Shown here: positions 23,263 through 35,987 of the stretch, in pieces
Layout of the letters: each line of letters starts with the position of its first letter
Numbering within the stretch: position 1 is the stretch's first letter
NCBI GenBank assembly: GCA_038093515.1
Contig: JBBPSI010000004.1
Coordinates: 310,001 to 374,000 of the forward strand
Source: Butyriboletus loyo
Lineage: Eukaryota > Basidiomycota > Agaricomycetes > Boletales > Boletaceae
Length of the DNA: 64,000 bases
Direction: 5' to 3'
Notes under the pieces: generated by a model
Told to the model about the DNA's origin: nothing
Database searches by the model: none
What the model saw: the letters and a program-made list of their open reading frames with translations, nothing else
Made by a program: the position numbers and the translations under genes

Positions 23263-26200
23263 GTGCCTCTCGACGCGCACTATCTCCCCATAACAACCAT
23301 TAGGGTGAGTTCTGCCCTCCTGATGGCCATCTATCTTCCCGTCCTGCTGGGCTCCGTAAACGCCATACCGGACGACTCTGCATTGTCAGACCTTCCCCAT
23401 GGTCAGGTCGACTACCTCTCCCATGAATGGCGCGAAGAAGACGTTTGGCGCTCGTGGCGCAACATGACTCGCCTCAAGAACGAAATCGCTAACGGCGTCC
23501 GTCTCGAAAACGCCTCCTGGCGTACCTGGTGGAAGCAGAGGAATGGCCTAAAGACCGTCACCCCAGAGACACTCAACTGGTCAGTTCTTTTTCCCGCCCC
23601 TTTGTGATGGTCGAGATCTTTGGGCTTCGCCTGCTCGCACCATTTTATTTCGCATCTCGCTCTTTCTTTTGGCCTTGTTTCGATATTGAGCCCCGGCTGG
23701 GAGTGCTCTGATCGCAGCCGAACAAGGTGATAGGGATGCTGACGCTTGCATGTAGGCTCAAAGACTCGGATGTCACCTGGCTTTACGGTCCTCTGCATAC
23801 GGCAGTTCCAACACCAAGGCCGTCTCTCAGCGCCACTGTTGCGCTCGACCTGCCGTTGTCCCCTTCGCCCACGCTCGAGAGCCCAGTTGGTGCCGTGCGG
23901 AAACCCATCCTGAAACATCGATCGATTTGCGAGCTGCTCACGTCCGAGTTCCCACTGTCGCCCATGTTTAGCCCGCTCGAGTCTGAGGAAGAGGATGTGC
24001 AGCAGATCATGTCGGACGGTGACCCGGGTTCGCCGCACAAATCGATTCGGCCGGCGCTAGTGCACACGAAGAGCGACACGCACATCACACGGTGGGGACC
24101 GAACCGCGAGTTTCGACGGGATTCTCCGCCCCGTGTGGCGGGGGAGATGCCGGCGTCGAGTCTACTCCAGTTCGACTCGCCGCCTTCTTCCGCCATTCAC
24201 GCGCACGGACAGAAACGTAAGCACATCAGCTTCAACACGTTTGTCCAGCAGTGCATCGCCATCGACAAGCCCAAAAAGAGGCGCCCCAACAACTCCAGAT
24301 CATCTCCCCACTTTGCCAATGCTTGCCTTCCCGACGACGATGGGTCAGTCTCCGATCCTACCTCTAGCCAGCACACTAATCTCTACCTCACCAGCTACGA
24401 CGAGGACTCAGAGGACGGCATCATCGATGAAGTGGACGAGATGCTGTTTGCCGACGACCACGACCACGACCACCCCAACTCGCCCACCCACTCATCCTAT
24501 CCCCAGCCATCCCCTCCCCACCATTCCCCGCCCTCTCACAACGTGTCCCCCTCCTCCTCATCTACCTCGGAAGAGGACGACGATGACGACGTCCTCCAAA
24601 TGCATGTCCGCCATACCGCCTCTGCACCCTCTGCCAACCCTCGCTCCCCTTCCCATTCCTCCTCCGCCTCCTCCTCGTCCTCATCCTCGCGGCCACCCAA
24701 GGCCCGTTCTGTGTCTCACACAACCGCCCCTCAGCACAGGCGTGCCGGCAACGGTTTCGTCACACGCACCCCAAGCACAGACAAGGAATTGGTCACCATT
24801 GCCCTCATTGCCCCCACGGTCCTCAAAACAAAGATCGATGACGGTGACGAACACTCGCCCTACCCTCTCCCACATACACATCTCCCCTCGTACACCCATC
24901 GCGTTCGTGATCCCCAAAATGGCAAGGACTGGCCCTCTTATGGCACACATGATTCCCCAGTGGAACTCGTTTATGTACCTCCATCGTATGTTTACCCCAC
25001 GACGGAGGAGACCGAACACACGATCGAAGGGGACGGACAGACAGTAGCATACCATGCTAGCCTGACAGACCAGCCGGAGCTGCTTGATTACCCCATGGTG
25101 GCTTCACCTCTTCCTGTGATGCAAGCTCCGGATGTTCAACAGGAGCACGATGTGGACTCGGCCGACACCACACAACTTTTTGGCCTGGGTATTGATCCCA
25201 AGACCACTCCTACGCCCCGATCTGCGGAGGTTGCTTCCATGGTCACAATCGATCGGAATCCAGCTGGTCCCGATGTCATCATCAGTTCTCCAGATGGCCA
25301 CCTAGATGTGCCACGGTCGACCTCACGTTCGAGATCCCGAAGTAGGTCTCGTTCCCGCACCCCTTCGCCAAATGCGATCATGGCTTCGACCAACGTAGCT
25401 CCCTCGAGTCCGGCTATTGTTGTTCCTCGTGCCAATGCCCCTGCCCAGGGTACGAGTGGCGCCTTTCTTGCCCCATCAGATCCCGGTCCTTTACGAGGCC
25501 GTTCTGCATCTTCCCCGTCATTGTCTTCTCAGGCACAGGTTGAGCAGCTTCGTGGCCGCAGTATCACGCGCACATCATCATTCTCAGATCGTGAAAGCCT
25601 CAATACTGACAGCCCACTCGGTAGCTTGAGTCCCGATGGAAATGTTGGACTTGGCATTGGCAGTGTCGGTGTGAGAGATCGGGAGCGTGATGGTAGAGGC
25701 GAGAGGGAGGGCAGATGGACCGCAGAGAGAGGACGAGATCGGCGCACGCGAGGATCGCACTCAGGCTCCGGTTCCAGTTTGAGCCCCGAAGGTCCGCATG
25801 CTGTCGCGAATCAACCCCAATCGCCTGTCCCGGAGGTTCGACAGAAGTCTACTTCCGGATCTTCTTCGTCCGGATCTTCTACAGTCACAGTTGTTCCACC
25901 GTCCACCGTCCGTCTACCACCACGCCTTGTGCTCGATGCTAAACCGATTACTCAGACAAGCTACACCGAAGCGCCGCCCACAACGATACCCATTTCGCCC
26001 AGTTATGCACAAGAAGAACAGGAATCCATCTCACGTCAACCTACGCCTGCCAACTCGCCAGTTCTTCCCATGCGCTCGCCACCATACCCACACATGATCC
26101 GTCATGAACGGAAACCTTCTTCTAGTAGTTCTAGGAGTCCTACCCGAAACGGAGACGACGGCCAGCAGGGCACTCTTGTCGGTCGTGCCGTGGAAATAAT

Positions 26201-26270
26201 GTCCAACGCCGGCGCTTTCTTAGGTTCTTTCTGGCATAACGGAGCTCCAGGTAGCGTCCCAACCTCATGA
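23263..26270 (+). CDS. Reg1-like regulatory subunit of protein phosphatase 1
   Basis: Resembles fungal Reg1/DUF1752 proteins that bring PP1 (Glc7) to Snf1 in glucose repression. The conserved N-terminal block is VDYLSHEWREEDVWRSWRNM, then NGVRLENASWRTWWKQRNGL and, after an intron (23580-23755), LKDSDVTWLYGPLH. A central block KRKHISFNTFVQQCIAIDKP contains KHISF, which fits the PP1-docking pattern [RK]x[VI]x[FW]. Then comes an acidic DEDSEDGIIDEVDEM segment, long Ser/Pro-rich disorder, and an RS repeat at about 25320-25360. A possible 51-nt in-frame intron is 24344-24394; removing it gives DDDGYDEDSEDG. The protein ends near 850 residues. The start is uncertain: 23263 is the first ATG in frame, and 23323 is possible. 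A GTGAGT at 23305 hints at a 5' intron. Confidence 0.8.
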
Positions 26271-27143
26271 CCCTCGGTGGCTCAACCCGTCTTGCTGTTG
26301 ACCGCTTTTACTTATATTTTGGAATTATTGACCCTTGCTTAGGCCCTACCGACTCCACCCACTTTGTCCGCCCAGCTGCTTGTCTTCGTCGCATAGTACA
26401 TATTATCCTTTGGACCTTTTTTTTCCTGGTTGGATCCCCGCCGCAAGCTTTCCTTTTTAACCTTCGTTGAATTTGTCTTTCTTTTAGGATACAAATCCAA
26501 AGTTTAATAGTGTTGTGTGTCTACCCGTCGTTGGATGGGTGATGTCGTGATACTGGTAGCGCCGGTTACTTAGTACTTAACGCTCGTGTACATACATGTT
26601 GTATCACTCGCTCTTGTCTAGTCTCGTTTCTCGAATACAACACGAATTTTTAATCTGCAAATGCTCTAGGCTTCACTCGACACGAAATATCAAGAAACGA
26701 GTGCGTCGGCCTAGTCCGTCTCCGCGAACAAGCTGTGTTGAATATTCGCCAGGCTCCGCTCGCTTCTAGGATATCCAACACGAGTCTCTAAATTGCACAA
26801 TTCTCCCAAGTCAGTAGTTGGAAGATGCATAAACGTCGTTTCGAACAATTCCGAGCAGCACTGCTGATCTGCTGCCTCAATCCACGCGGGAAGCCGACTT
26901 TGTATGCACACTTGTTGTGCCTTTTACAACACATATCTTCATAGATTAGAAGGTGTACACGTATAAGCATGATGTCCTCTATCTAACCCCATCGATACGA
27001 CATCAAGAGATGTGCTCTACGAGTCTACAGGCGATTGTGCATGATGTGTCGTACGGCCGTTGTGCCGCACACGTGGGGTCCATGTAATTCTGAATGACAT
27101 TAATCAACCGCTCGCGCTTTCCGAGAGACAGCCAACATCCAAC
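26271..27143. other. Long intergenic region, no gene seen
   Basis: Begins with T-rich sequence fitting the 3' end of the Reg1-like mRNA (TTTTTTTTCC at about 26417). The rest has frequent stops in all frames and no RNA-gene signal that I could recognise. Confidence 0.5.
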
Positions 27144-28448
27144 ATGCCCGTCCCAAAAGTAATCATCGATCAAATAAAACAATTCATTCCGCCGCTCAAT
27201 GGGACCCTGCACAAAGGCCAGTCAGGTGCGTCCTCGTCTAGGTTGGTGGGCTCGTGAGATCAAGACAGGTTACGCAGGCAGGGTGGGCGTCCTAGGAGGG
27301 GCTCTCGAGTCCGTCATCCCCCTCATTCGTATTTTTTGTGCGATTTCTCACTCCACTGATGCACATAGCTACACTGGCGCGCCGTTCTTTGCAGCCATGT
27401 CCGCGCTTCGTTTGGTATGATCGTCTACGTATACTAGAATGACGGGAAACAGGGTTCTGACAGGGACACGATCTACATGCAAGGGCGCTGACCTCTCGCA
27501 CGTCATCTGTGCACCGACCGCAGCCCAGGCGATCAAGTCCTACTCGCCCGACTTGATCGTACATCCTATCCTCCTCGAAGATGCGTACGTCCCTCCCTCT
27601 ACTTTGCCCCCACATTGATCATACCCACTGATACACCCCTTACAGTCCGCGAGACAGAGTGACGAAAGAGATTGATGGGATCCTTTCACGGCTACACGTC
27701 CTCGTTCTCGGTCCAGGCCTCGGTCGCGAAGCCTACATGCAACACTACGCCCGCGCCGCGCTCACCCTCGCCCGTATGCGTGCCATGTTCGTCGTCCTCG
27801 ACGCCGATGCGCTCTGGATGGTCGGCCAGGAGCTGTCGCTCGTACAGGGGTACCGACGGGCGGTGATGACGCCGAACGTGGTCGAGTTTAAGCGGTTGAG
27901 CGAGCAGGCGGGGGTGGTGGATGTGCCGGGGGAGGAGAGGGCAGCTGCGGTGTCGAGGCAGCTTGGGGGCGTGGTTGTGTTGGAGAAGGGGGCGAGCGAT
28001 GTGGTTGCGAGCGATACGACGGGGGAGGAGGCGGATTTGGATGCGAGTAGGATTCGGGTGGAGGAGGGGGGGGAGAGGGAGGTGGTGGTGGTGGATGTCG
28101 AGGGTGGGCTGAAGCGGTGTGGGGGACAGGGGGACGTATTGAGCGGGTGTGTGGGTACGATGTTGGCATGGGGAAAGTGTTACGAAGAAGGGGTGTATGG
28201 GTGCGCGCCTCTGGCATGTGTTGGGGCGACTCTGACGGATTCTTGACAGGGATCGCACACTTCCTGTGTCAAGACTCCCTATCCTGGCCGCGATCGGTGG
28301 GAGTCTCGTTACGCGTACGAGCAGCAGGAGGGCATTCCAGGCGGAGGGCCGTGGGCTGGTCACTCAGGACATGATACCACATCTGGCGAAAGCATTCGCA
28401 GAGATATTTGGCGAGGACGTACAAGGCGGAGAAAGGGGGAGACTGTAG
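27144..28448 (+). CDS. ATP-dependent NAD(P)H-hydrate dehydratase
   Basis: Repairs hydrated NADH/NADPH (NADHX, NADPHX) using ATP; this is the CARKD/NAXD/yeast YKL151C family. The N-terminus is [18 protein letters not shown], then KGQSG. Splicing at 27226-27267 gives [14 protein letters not shown], then [15 protein letters not shown] and [20 protein letters not shown]. The core has [29 protein letters not shown] and, for nucleotide binding, [10 protein letters not shown]. The last exon ends [20 protein letters not shown]. About five introns. There is a very G-rich coding stretch at about 27900-28130 (Gly/Val/Glu-rich loop), unlike the neighbours in base composition. The enzyme has the family's normal length and no clear targeting signal. 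Confidence 0.92.
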
Positions 28449-28602
28449 CTAAAACATCCCAGCTATATCTTCGCAATACAATCGCAATCCGAAGTCGCGG
28501 GTACGGACGGGAGGATTCGTCACGTGCGAGTCACGGAGCGCACTTAAAAGTGGTCAAACCGGGTGGACTATCGAGGATCCATCCGCGTGTCGTCTTGTAA
28601 CG

Positions 28603-30633
<2,031 letters not shown>

Positions 30634-31918
30634 TTGCTCGATAGGCTGGAAAGGGATGCGTGTGCCTTTCTGAATAAGTACTTGATTTGTACGATGGTGT
30701 GCATAGACTTTGTTTTCTTTTTTTCTTTCTTTGTTGTCTAGTTGGCGAGATGCTCGCCCGAATCAAGTAAGGCCGTTTAGCGAGCGTCCGACCAATCACC
30801 GTCGGACCGAAAAGGCCAAGTAAATATCCAAGTCGACCTTCAGTTTGAACTGCAACCCTGGAATTCGGTAGGGGTGCCATGCCAAACGGCGAACAGAAGA
30901 CAGCGGAATAGGTGTTGTACCTAGGAGAGAGAATTTCCGCGTCAAGTTGACCTGCCTCGAAGCTTGGGACTGAACCGAGAAACTCGATGCCATGTTTGCA
31001 CGAGAACCTTGTTGCCGAGTCTCCACGAGGAAAATGGTCATATGGAAGAAACGGCTTGTCTTCCCAAAGAAGGCCCATGTTCATGTAAGGAAGAGTTACG
31101 GTCATGACTGGACAGTTATATCCGCTGGGACGGCAACCGGTGGCAGAGGCGTAGGACTCGGATATAACTCGTTGCTTGACATATGGAAGTGGACGAGGAG
31201 GGTGTGAAAGGCGTGCTCCTTGGATTTACTGGTCGACGCTCATAACCGCCCGTTGCTGAGCGGTCTGAACTGTCCGCAGATGATATATTTCGCGTGGGTT
31301 GGGTGGCCTTGACGAAAGGGAAAGCAAGCACTAATATACCCAACTTTATGCATGTATGGAGCAGTCGCGCCACAGTGATTGGTGGACTGAATGAGATTTG
31401 CGGGGATAGTGGCATGGCAACTCGGAAAAGCTACCTAAAATAGTCAAGTCGCCAGTTCCTGCGACCATGTTGCCTGGCTCGAACAAGCCCGCCAAACGCC
31501 ATGAAGGACTGACCAACTACAGCATATTATAGGTTGGCTCGACCGCAAGCCTGCCGATTGCGGTTGAAAACAGCTCTGCTGGTGCATATTCCGAGGCCAA
31601 GCCATGAGCAATTCATCCGAATAACTTATCAGCGTACGTCTCCTCTGTTTCGTTTCTGGTTCACACCCCGTTTCTGGTTCACACCCCGTTTCGTAACGCG
31701 AAATGATCCTACATATCTCCCTGATCGTTATATGAATGACCTAAGGCGGGTGGTGGATGTCGGCTCATGAAAGGCTCGAAGACGACTGCCATTATGCGGG
31801 TTCCAAGTACAAAATCGATATAAACGGTACCCAATTTCATTCTGCGTCCTCTCGTTCTTCCCCTGAACCCAGATTTTCTCAGCTAGCATCGTTTTTTTCG
31901 TCGTCGATGAGTCTTGCG
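30634..31918. other. Intergenic region and GH16 copy 1 promoter
   Basis: Nothing in the first 1.1 kb has a recognised family; a 163-codon minus-strand frame (30614-31105) overlaps the phosphoglucomutase end and is not supported. The last 120 bp carry a GCGGGTTCCA...CGATATAAACGGTACC block (31796-31831) that recurs upstream of GH16 copy 2. It includes a TATA-like ATATAAAC about 95 bp before the start codon. Confidence 0.5.
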
Positions 31919-33135
31919 ATGTACGCTCGTTTCGTTTACCTCTTGGCCGCGGTTCCGTTTGGCACTCTGGTGGGTGCTCACAGGACCGCGTCGAGATCTC
32001 AGCACGAGGTCACTCGCCAGAGTAAGACATATGCCCTCGAGGATTGGTATCAGGGTAACGTTTTCTTCTCGTACGTATTCGCCGTGCATGTATCATGTCA
32101 CTCGTGATCTAACCCTCTCTAGAACATGGTCATTCTACACCAGTGCAGACCCTACGAATGGCAATGTGAATTACTTGAGCGAGCAGGATGCAACGTCCAA
32201 AGGACTCGCATACGTGGATGGAAATAATCGCCTTGTCCTTGCCGTAGACTCCACGAGTTCTGTCCCTGCCGGCGGAAAGCGTAATTCGTGAGACATTGCG
32301 TTCCTTTGACTGCGTGTCGATGGATTGATAAACATTCAATTGACAGCGTTCGCATTACGTCGAGCAAACAGTACACAGGTGGTTTGTTTATTCTGGATGC
32401 AAGCGCGATGCCGGTCGGTTGTGGTACGTGGCCCAGCTTCTGGGTTCGTCGTTCATCCTTTGTTTGGACGAACGACGTGACTCAATCGTCGTTGACTGCA
32501 GACCAATGGACCTAACTGGCCTGTGGGCGGAGAGATCGACATCGTGGAAGGCATCAACGATCAGCAGAACAATCAGATGACACTGCACAGTGGGACATCG
32601 AATGCCTGCACAATCGACACGGCCGACGAAAGCGCGTTCACCGGACAGGTCCTCAATACAAATTGCTACAGCACGGAGACCTCCGATTCCGGATGCTCTA
32701 TCCTTGACAAGGACACGCGTTCGTTTGGTTATGGGTTTAACGGTGCTGGGGGAGGTGTCTTTGCCTTCCTGTGGGACGCGACGACTGGTATGTCGATGTG
32801 GCACTTTGCCCGCGGAGGAATCCCTGGAGATATTACTAGCAAAACGCCTACACCCGCAAATTGGGGTACCCCAGCAGGCTATTGGAGTGCTGCGACGTGC
32901 GACATTTATGACAATTTCTACGATCACTCGATGATTATCGATACCACCATCTGCGGCGGCTGGGCTGGAGGTGCTTATGGCAGTTCTGGCTGCCCTGGTA
33001 CGTGTTCCGAGATGGTTGCGAACGCGACCAACTTTGTCAGTGAGTTCGTCAATCTTTGTTTCGTTATCCTCTTTTTGATCAAGTCGCCCTTTAGATGCCA
33101 AATGGGTGATCAATTACGTTGCTGTCTACCAATAA
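31919..33135 (+). CDS. GH16 endo-beta-1,3(4)-glucanase (laminarinase), tandem copy 1
   Basis: A secreted GH16 enzyme that cleaves beta-1,3 or mixed-linkage glucans; closest in pattern to the basidiomycete laminarinase Lam16A. Exons are 31919-32070, 32123-32287, 32347-32443, 32502-33039 and 33095-33135. The N-terminus has a signal peptide (MYARFVYLLAAVPFGTLVGA). Next come YALEDWYQG, ADPTNGNVNYLSEQDATSKG, VGCGTWPSFW and the catalytic ExDxxE motif in GGEIDIVEG, then NWGTPAGYWSAATCD, CGGWAGGAYGSSGCPGTC and WVINYVAVYQ. Conserved Cys residues fit the fungal family's disulphides. An in-frame ATG at 31907 is an alternative start. All catalytic residues are intact. It is followed by two more copies in the same orientation. 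Confidence 0.95.
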
Positions 33136-34773
33136 GCAATCGTGCGATCGTGTAAAGGTTACGCATTCCATTTGTGCGTTCAATTGATAGGACACGATGC
33201 ATCGCTATCGTGCCACAAAATTATATCTTTATAACGCCGACCAGAATACCCCTTCGGAAATCTGCAATCTCATTCGTGTTTCGTTCTTTGTAGTCTAGGT
33301 TGAAGTATTTGCATGTTATTTACGCAACGGGTCCATGTTTTATCGCCCCATGATATGAGTGACTTTAGGAAGGGAGAATTGCATGCCTTTGCTGCCAGAT
33401 TGGTGAGGACATTCGGCCCTGCCGAGAGTGCATCGACCAAGGGGAGGATGGTCACGATTCATGACGCCAAAGAAAGGGGGGGATAATAGAGTGATACCTG
33501 AGACGTGGACTTTTCGTCCGGATAACTAGTCTGCTGGTCGGACCACAAGCCGTCGATACTCCGCTCCGCGGGATGTCTGTCACTTGCCTTGTCGCGCCAG
33601 TGAGTGTGAATTGTCATCTGCCAACCCGGTGTCTTGAGTAGCCCGTCTGGATTCTCGGGTCATCCTCCACTCACTGCTTCCTTGCCTACCGTAGCGGCCT
33701 TGGAAACAGGTCGGTTGGTACAGGTCCAAGTAAAAATCATTTCCCGCTACGACAGTAGAGTGGGTCTTGGGATGCGTAGGGAGTCAAAGAAGAGTTGAAA
33801 GGTCCCGGATGCTTTCTTCGTTGAAAAAATGTTGGGCTCGTTGCCAGGTTTTTTTCGAACTGAGGTCGGCTGTACGAAGAGACGATCTCCAGGGACACGC
33901 ACGAACAGTATAAAATTACCGACCATGACGACATGGCAAGTGACAACTTAGGTACAGACATGCGTCAATACCTTGCTGGTTCATCACAGAGAACATGCAG
34001 CAAAGGAAATTCACAATTGAAGACACGGGGAGGAATGAAAGTAAAAAGGTCATAACCACACGTGTAGCGACCCCGAATGCGGCCCACAAAAGACAGATTA
34101 TGCCAAAGGACTGTCCTAGTAAGGCAGATATTGTGCCAGCGTGTAAAGAAAAGGTGACTGGCTGTGTCCAGTGTCCAGACAGACCTAGACCTGTAGGGAT
34201 GTGGTTTTAATTTGTGGGACAAGCGAGGACGTCGCCTCTACTGCCCCAGCATCTACAAACGTAGCCGAGTCAAAAACGAGCAAAAAGCTTCCGTCATCGA
34301 TAAATCCACCAATCAGAGCTCTCAAGAGAGTCGTCAAGCGACAACGTTACTGTCTGCTTTGCAGATGAGGGCTATGACAGTGCTGAATGTATGATTATCT
34401 GATAGACCGTCTCAAGGGACAGGAAGGAACTGACAGCAATAATCAATAATATTTATTGACGCTGCAACGAAGCTTACATAAACTTACCCTTCAATGATGA
34501 CACCCGAGCATATCCGAGCATCTACGAGTATCTATGATACAGATTGTACGCCGCTATATTTTTCATGCCTTGTGGCCTTCCGTGCGCTGGCCGTTAGAAT
34601 GGCATATGGCGGCAGCTGTCCGTCCGTGGGACCTCATGATAGATAGTGCACCCATGATGCGGGTTCCAGTATAAAATCGATAGAAACGGTACCGCATTTC
34701 ATCCGCAATCCCCTCGTTCTTCCCTTGAACCATTTCTCATCTAGGATCGTCCCTTTGTCCATCGGGTTTTGCG
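33136..34773. other. Spacer between GH16 copies 1 and 2
   Basis: No gene seen. The part 33479-33780 is similar to 37015-37355 upstream of copy 3 (shared GAGTGATACCTGAGACGTGG, CACTTGCCTTGTC, and AGTGGGTCTTGGGATGC). The promoter end 34659-34695 matches the block before copy 1 and contains a TATAAAA (34670-34676) about 100 bp upstream of the copy 2 start. Confidence 0.6.
34670..34676 (+). promoter_or_regulatory. TATA box of GH16 copy 2
   Basis: TATAAAA lies inside a block shared with copy 1 (GGTTCCA..TA.AAAATCGATA.AAACGGTACC). Copy 1 has TACAAAA at this spot but gains ATATAAAC a few bases downstream, so the two copies may differ in promoter strength. Copy 3 lacks the block. Confidence 0.5.
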
Positions 34774-35987
34774 ATGTTTGCTCGTTTCGTTTGCCTCTTG
34801 GCCGCGGTTCCGTTTGGCACTCTGGTGGTTGCTCACAGCACGGCGTCGAGATCTCACCACTTGGGCGTACGCCAGAGCACGGCATATAACATCGCAGACA
34901 AATATCAAGGCTATGATTTCTTCTCGCACGTATCTATTTTGCATGAATCATGTCACTCGTGATCTAACCCTCTCTAGAACATGGTGGTTCTTCACCGGCG
35001 CAGACCCTACGAATGGCAATGTGAATTACTTGAGCGAGCAGGATGCAACGTCCAAAGGACTCGCATACGTGGATGGAAATAATCGCCTTGTCCTTGCCGT
35101 AGACTCCACGAGTTCTGTTCCTGCCGGCGGAAAGCGCAATTCGTGAGACATTTTGTTCCTTTGATTGCATGTCGACGGATTGATAAACATTCAATTGACA
35201 GCGTTCGCATTACGTCGTACCAACAGTACACAGGTGGTTTGTTTATTCTGGATGCCGCTGCCATGCCGGTTGGTTGTGGTACGTGGCCCAGCTTCTGGGT
35301 TCGTCGTTCATCCTTTGTTTGGACGAACGACGTGACTCAATCGTCGTCGACTGCAGACCGATGGACCTAACTGGCCTGTGGGCGGAGAGATCGACATCGT
35401 GGAAGGCGTCAACAATCAGCAGCATAATCAGATGACGCTGCACAGTGGGACATCGAATGTCTGCACAATCGACACGGCCAACCAGGGCGCGTTCACTGGT
35501 CAGATGTACGGGTCGAATTGCTATAGCACACAGGACAGCGATGCTGGGTGTGGCATCAGTGACCGTAGCACGAGTTCGTTTGGTTATGGGTTTAACGATG
35601 CTGGGGGAGGTGTCTTTGCGTTGGAGTGGGACGCGGCAGCTGGCATGTCGATGTGGCACTTTTCCCGCGGAGAAATCCCTGCGGATATCACTAACGAAAC
35701 GCCTACACCTGCAAATTGGGGTACCCCAGCAGGCTTTTGGAGTGCTGCGACGTGCGACATTTATGATAATTTCTACGATCACACGATGATTATCGATACC
35801 ACCATCTGCGGCGGCTGGGCTGGAGGTGCTTATGGCAGTTCTGGCTGCCCTGGTACGTGTTCCGACATAGTTGCGGACGCGAGCAACTTTGTCGGTGAGT
35901 TCGTCAATCTTTGTTTTGTTGTCCTCTTACTCAAGTCGCCCTTCAGATGCCAAATGGGTGATCAATTACGTTGCTGTCTACCAATAA
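34774..35987 (+). CDS. GH16 endo-beta-1,3(4)-glucanase, tandem copy 2
   Basis: The same five-exon structure as copy 1, with splice sites at the same codons. The signal peptide is MFARFVCLLAAVPFGTLVVA. The catalytic motif GGEIDIVEGVN is intact, and the C-terminus is WVINYVAVYQ with the stop at 35985-35987. The mature N-terminus differs (YNIADKYQGYDFFS). A 119-nt stretch of exon 2 (35000-35118) is identical to copy 1. A central exon 4 block (DSDAGCGISDRSTSSFGYGF) is closer to copy 3. This mosaic is expected from gene conversion. Secreted; the exact glucan specificity is unknown. Confidence 0.95.

Noticed and set aside
24133..25047. 304-codon plus-strand frame inside the Reg1-like gene
   Set aside because: It is a Pro/Thr-rich frame-shift shadow of the Ser/Pro-rich coding region; the main frame carries the conserved blocks.
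27692..28363. 223-codon minus-strand frame opposite the NAD(P)HX dehydratase
   Set aside because: A His/Pro/Arg-rich antisense shadow caused by the G-rich coding strand.
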